Origin: Brachypterus glaber
Lineage: Eukaryota > Arthropoda > Insecta > Coleoptera > Kateretidae
Reading direction: 5' to 3'
Assembly (NCBI GenBank): GCA_958510825.1
Contig: OY294045.1
Location: 96,656,988-96,720,987 of the forward strand
Length of the DNA: 64,000 bases
The position numbers were made by a program, and so were the translations under genes. The notes under the pieces were generated by a model. That model was not told the origin of the DNA. It was given only the letters and a program-made list of their open reading frames with translations, and searched no databases. Positions 62,798-64,000 of this stretch are shown one piece after another. The first letter of the stretch is position 1. Every line of letters starts with the position of its first letter.

Positions 62798-63379
62798 CTA
62801 GATGAAACGTTGCAAGCACCCTGTCAAAACATCGGCACTATTGTACACTAGAGCTATCTAGTTTGCAAATTTCAAACTAGGTGTTTTGTTTGATTTTAAA
62901 TTCTGTATCTTTAAAACATTATATTCTAGCAAAAAACTGTATATAACATTTTTTATAGGGCTTAAAAAGAGCTTTTTTTTTAATATAATTTTTTGAAATC
63001 GGGTTATAAATATGTGAGATATGCTAAAAAAACCTTTTACTGCTTTAAACGCCAATATCTCGAAAAAAATGCGTTTTAGGAAAACGTTGTTTGTAACATT
63101 TTTTGACCAATTTAAAATTATCTTTTATATAAGTGCTAAACTAACCAAATACAATAATAATTGCCTTAATTATAAACAAAAAACTCTAAAAATAGGAGTT
63201 TTACCCTATTTTTACCCCCTTACCCCCAATCGTTTACCCCCAAAATCTAATCGGCTCTTCGGAATATGATAAGAAACAATATGCAAAAAACCGCAAGTCG
63301 ATATCTCATGTAGAAATGGAGTTAGAGAGTTTACACCCAGACAGACAGACTGACGCAAAATTTTTTTTTACTGATTTCG
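62798..63379 (-). mobile_element. GTCY element family F, copy 3, truncated
   Basis: Right end CTAG to TGCAAGCACCCTGTC and AAAACATCGGCACTA as in the complete copies. The ATATCTCGAAAAAAATGCG block and AACTCTCTAACTCC are present in reverse, and it stops at the short CAGTCTGTCTGTCTG tract followed by TACTGATTTCG, where it is joined to the 29560-type repeat. Confidence 0.75.
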
Positions 63380-63460
63380 CCTATCGGCTCGTGTCCTAAA
63401 ATTTACCCTTATTGATTAATAGCAATTATTTCACACTCATTGAATAATATACTGTTTTGC
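63378..63460. repeat. short dispersed repeat shared with 29560-29660
   Basis: CGCCTATCGGCTCGTGTCC, AAAATTTACCCTTATTG and CTCATTGAATAATATACTG, directly joined to truncated family F. Confidence 0.65.
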
Positions 63461-64000
63461 TTTAACATTCATGTAAAAATTTCTGCATTTAGTTTAGTTT
63501 AGTTAGTTTAGTTTATTTTTTAAAGTCTTTCTCTAAACTGCTTTTTGCTTGTTTATCAAAACAGCCTAAGGAAAAATCTATTAGCCGGTTGTTTTATGGT
63601 AACGTAACAATTAAAATCATTAAAGACATTAGCCATTTGTTCATTAAATATGTAAGTATAGCTTACAGTGTGATAATTGTTAGGTATAACGCGCCTCTTT
63701 GTCACGATCCAGAAGAAAATTGCATAACATTAGCATACCAAAGAGTCTACCTTTCGTTTTTGCATATTTTAAATTAATAAGTACACAGTCTAAAAGCAAG
63801 TCTATTAGTGTTCTTGTGATGTGCATTAGTTGTTTTTATTTTAAGGCATCTACTGGATGTATTACTCCTTTCATAATACTGTTTACATACTGTTATAATA
63901 CTGTTTACATACTGTTATAATACTTACTGTTGTATGTACATGTACAACAACGAAGACTACATTTATTAATAACTTTAAACACCTGTTAAGGCATATCAAC
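63461..64000. other. unassigned, with a 22-bp tandem repeat
   Basis: ATAATACTGTTTACATACTG-TT is repeated at 63873-63894 and 63895-63916 with a partial third unit. A GTTTAGTTTAGTTAG tract lies at about 63490-63512. The small frames here have no motif. Confidence 0.5.

Noticed and set aside
1..64000. LTR retrotransposons, endogenous viral copies or host genes
   Set aside because: I looked for paired direct LTRs, aspartic protease or integrase motifs, viral polymerase motifs and multi-exon coding patterns and saw none, although short diverged exons could escape reading by eye.

Overview
The window looks like repeat-dense intergenic or heterochromatic DNA from an AT-rich animal genome, most likely an arthropod and probably an insect. 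I found no cellular protein-coding gene, tRNA gene or rRNA gene. The protein homology I can read by eye all belongs to mobile elements: non-LTR retrotransposon reverse transcriptases, mariner/Tc1-type transposases, and a Penelope-like endonuclease tail. The insect suggestion rests on a transposase N-terminus of the DUF4817 type, on (GTCY)n-bearing non-autonomous elements resembling Drosophila DINE-1/Helentrons, and on the style of the LINE proteins. No prokaryotic features (operons, ribosome binding sites, CRISPR) were seen.

Layout. 1-5.6 kb: a 49-bp tandem repeat, the first GTCY elements (families B and A), a Penelope-type inverted repeat and two small MITEs. 5.6-8.2 kb: a hAT-like element with an 8-bp target duplication, holding arrays of a 10-bp repeat and a 604-bp tandem duplication. 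8.4-10.7 kb: a TA-flanked mariner-like element with about 90-bp inverted ends; its transposase has lost the catalytic core and carries a second, inverted transposase fragment. 11-19.8 kb: further A and B elements, hammerhead-bearing inverted repeats, a TIR element (family H), a dead Tc1-like transposase ending at a 200-bp assembly gap, and family L. 19.9-22.6 kb: a TTA-flanked (Harbinger-type) element invaded by a LINE. 22.6-30.4 kb: inverted-repeat elements, two hairpins inserted into other repeats, a G-family hAT-like MITE and a family C MITE. 30.7-35.2 kb: a three-level nest, a LINE inside a TA-flanked MITE inside a foldback element made of 16-bp repeats. 36-45 kb: tRNA-derived SINEs, a broken LINE, element D, and GTCY family F with a G element inserted in it. 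45-51 kb: A fragments, G3, a SINE and a satellite-like array. 52-58.4 kb: TIR MITEs, a large inverted repeat, two more hAT-like elements with CGAGGGGT ends (one invaded by a Penelope-like remnant with hammerhead cores), and a full F copy. 58.6-61.4 kb: two LINE remnants. 61.4-64 kb: truncated A and F copies and unassigned sequence.

No element looks autonomous. Catalytic residues are substituted or deleted in the transposase and in three of the four LINE-type RT copies, or the copies are truncated. What is unusual is the number of filled and empty insertion sites that can be compared inside the window. The best lead is a group of three hAT-like elements that share only the terminal motif CGAGGGGT and an 8-bp target duplication, and differ otherwise in length and internal repeats. 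All calls are from reading the sequence; no database search was run.
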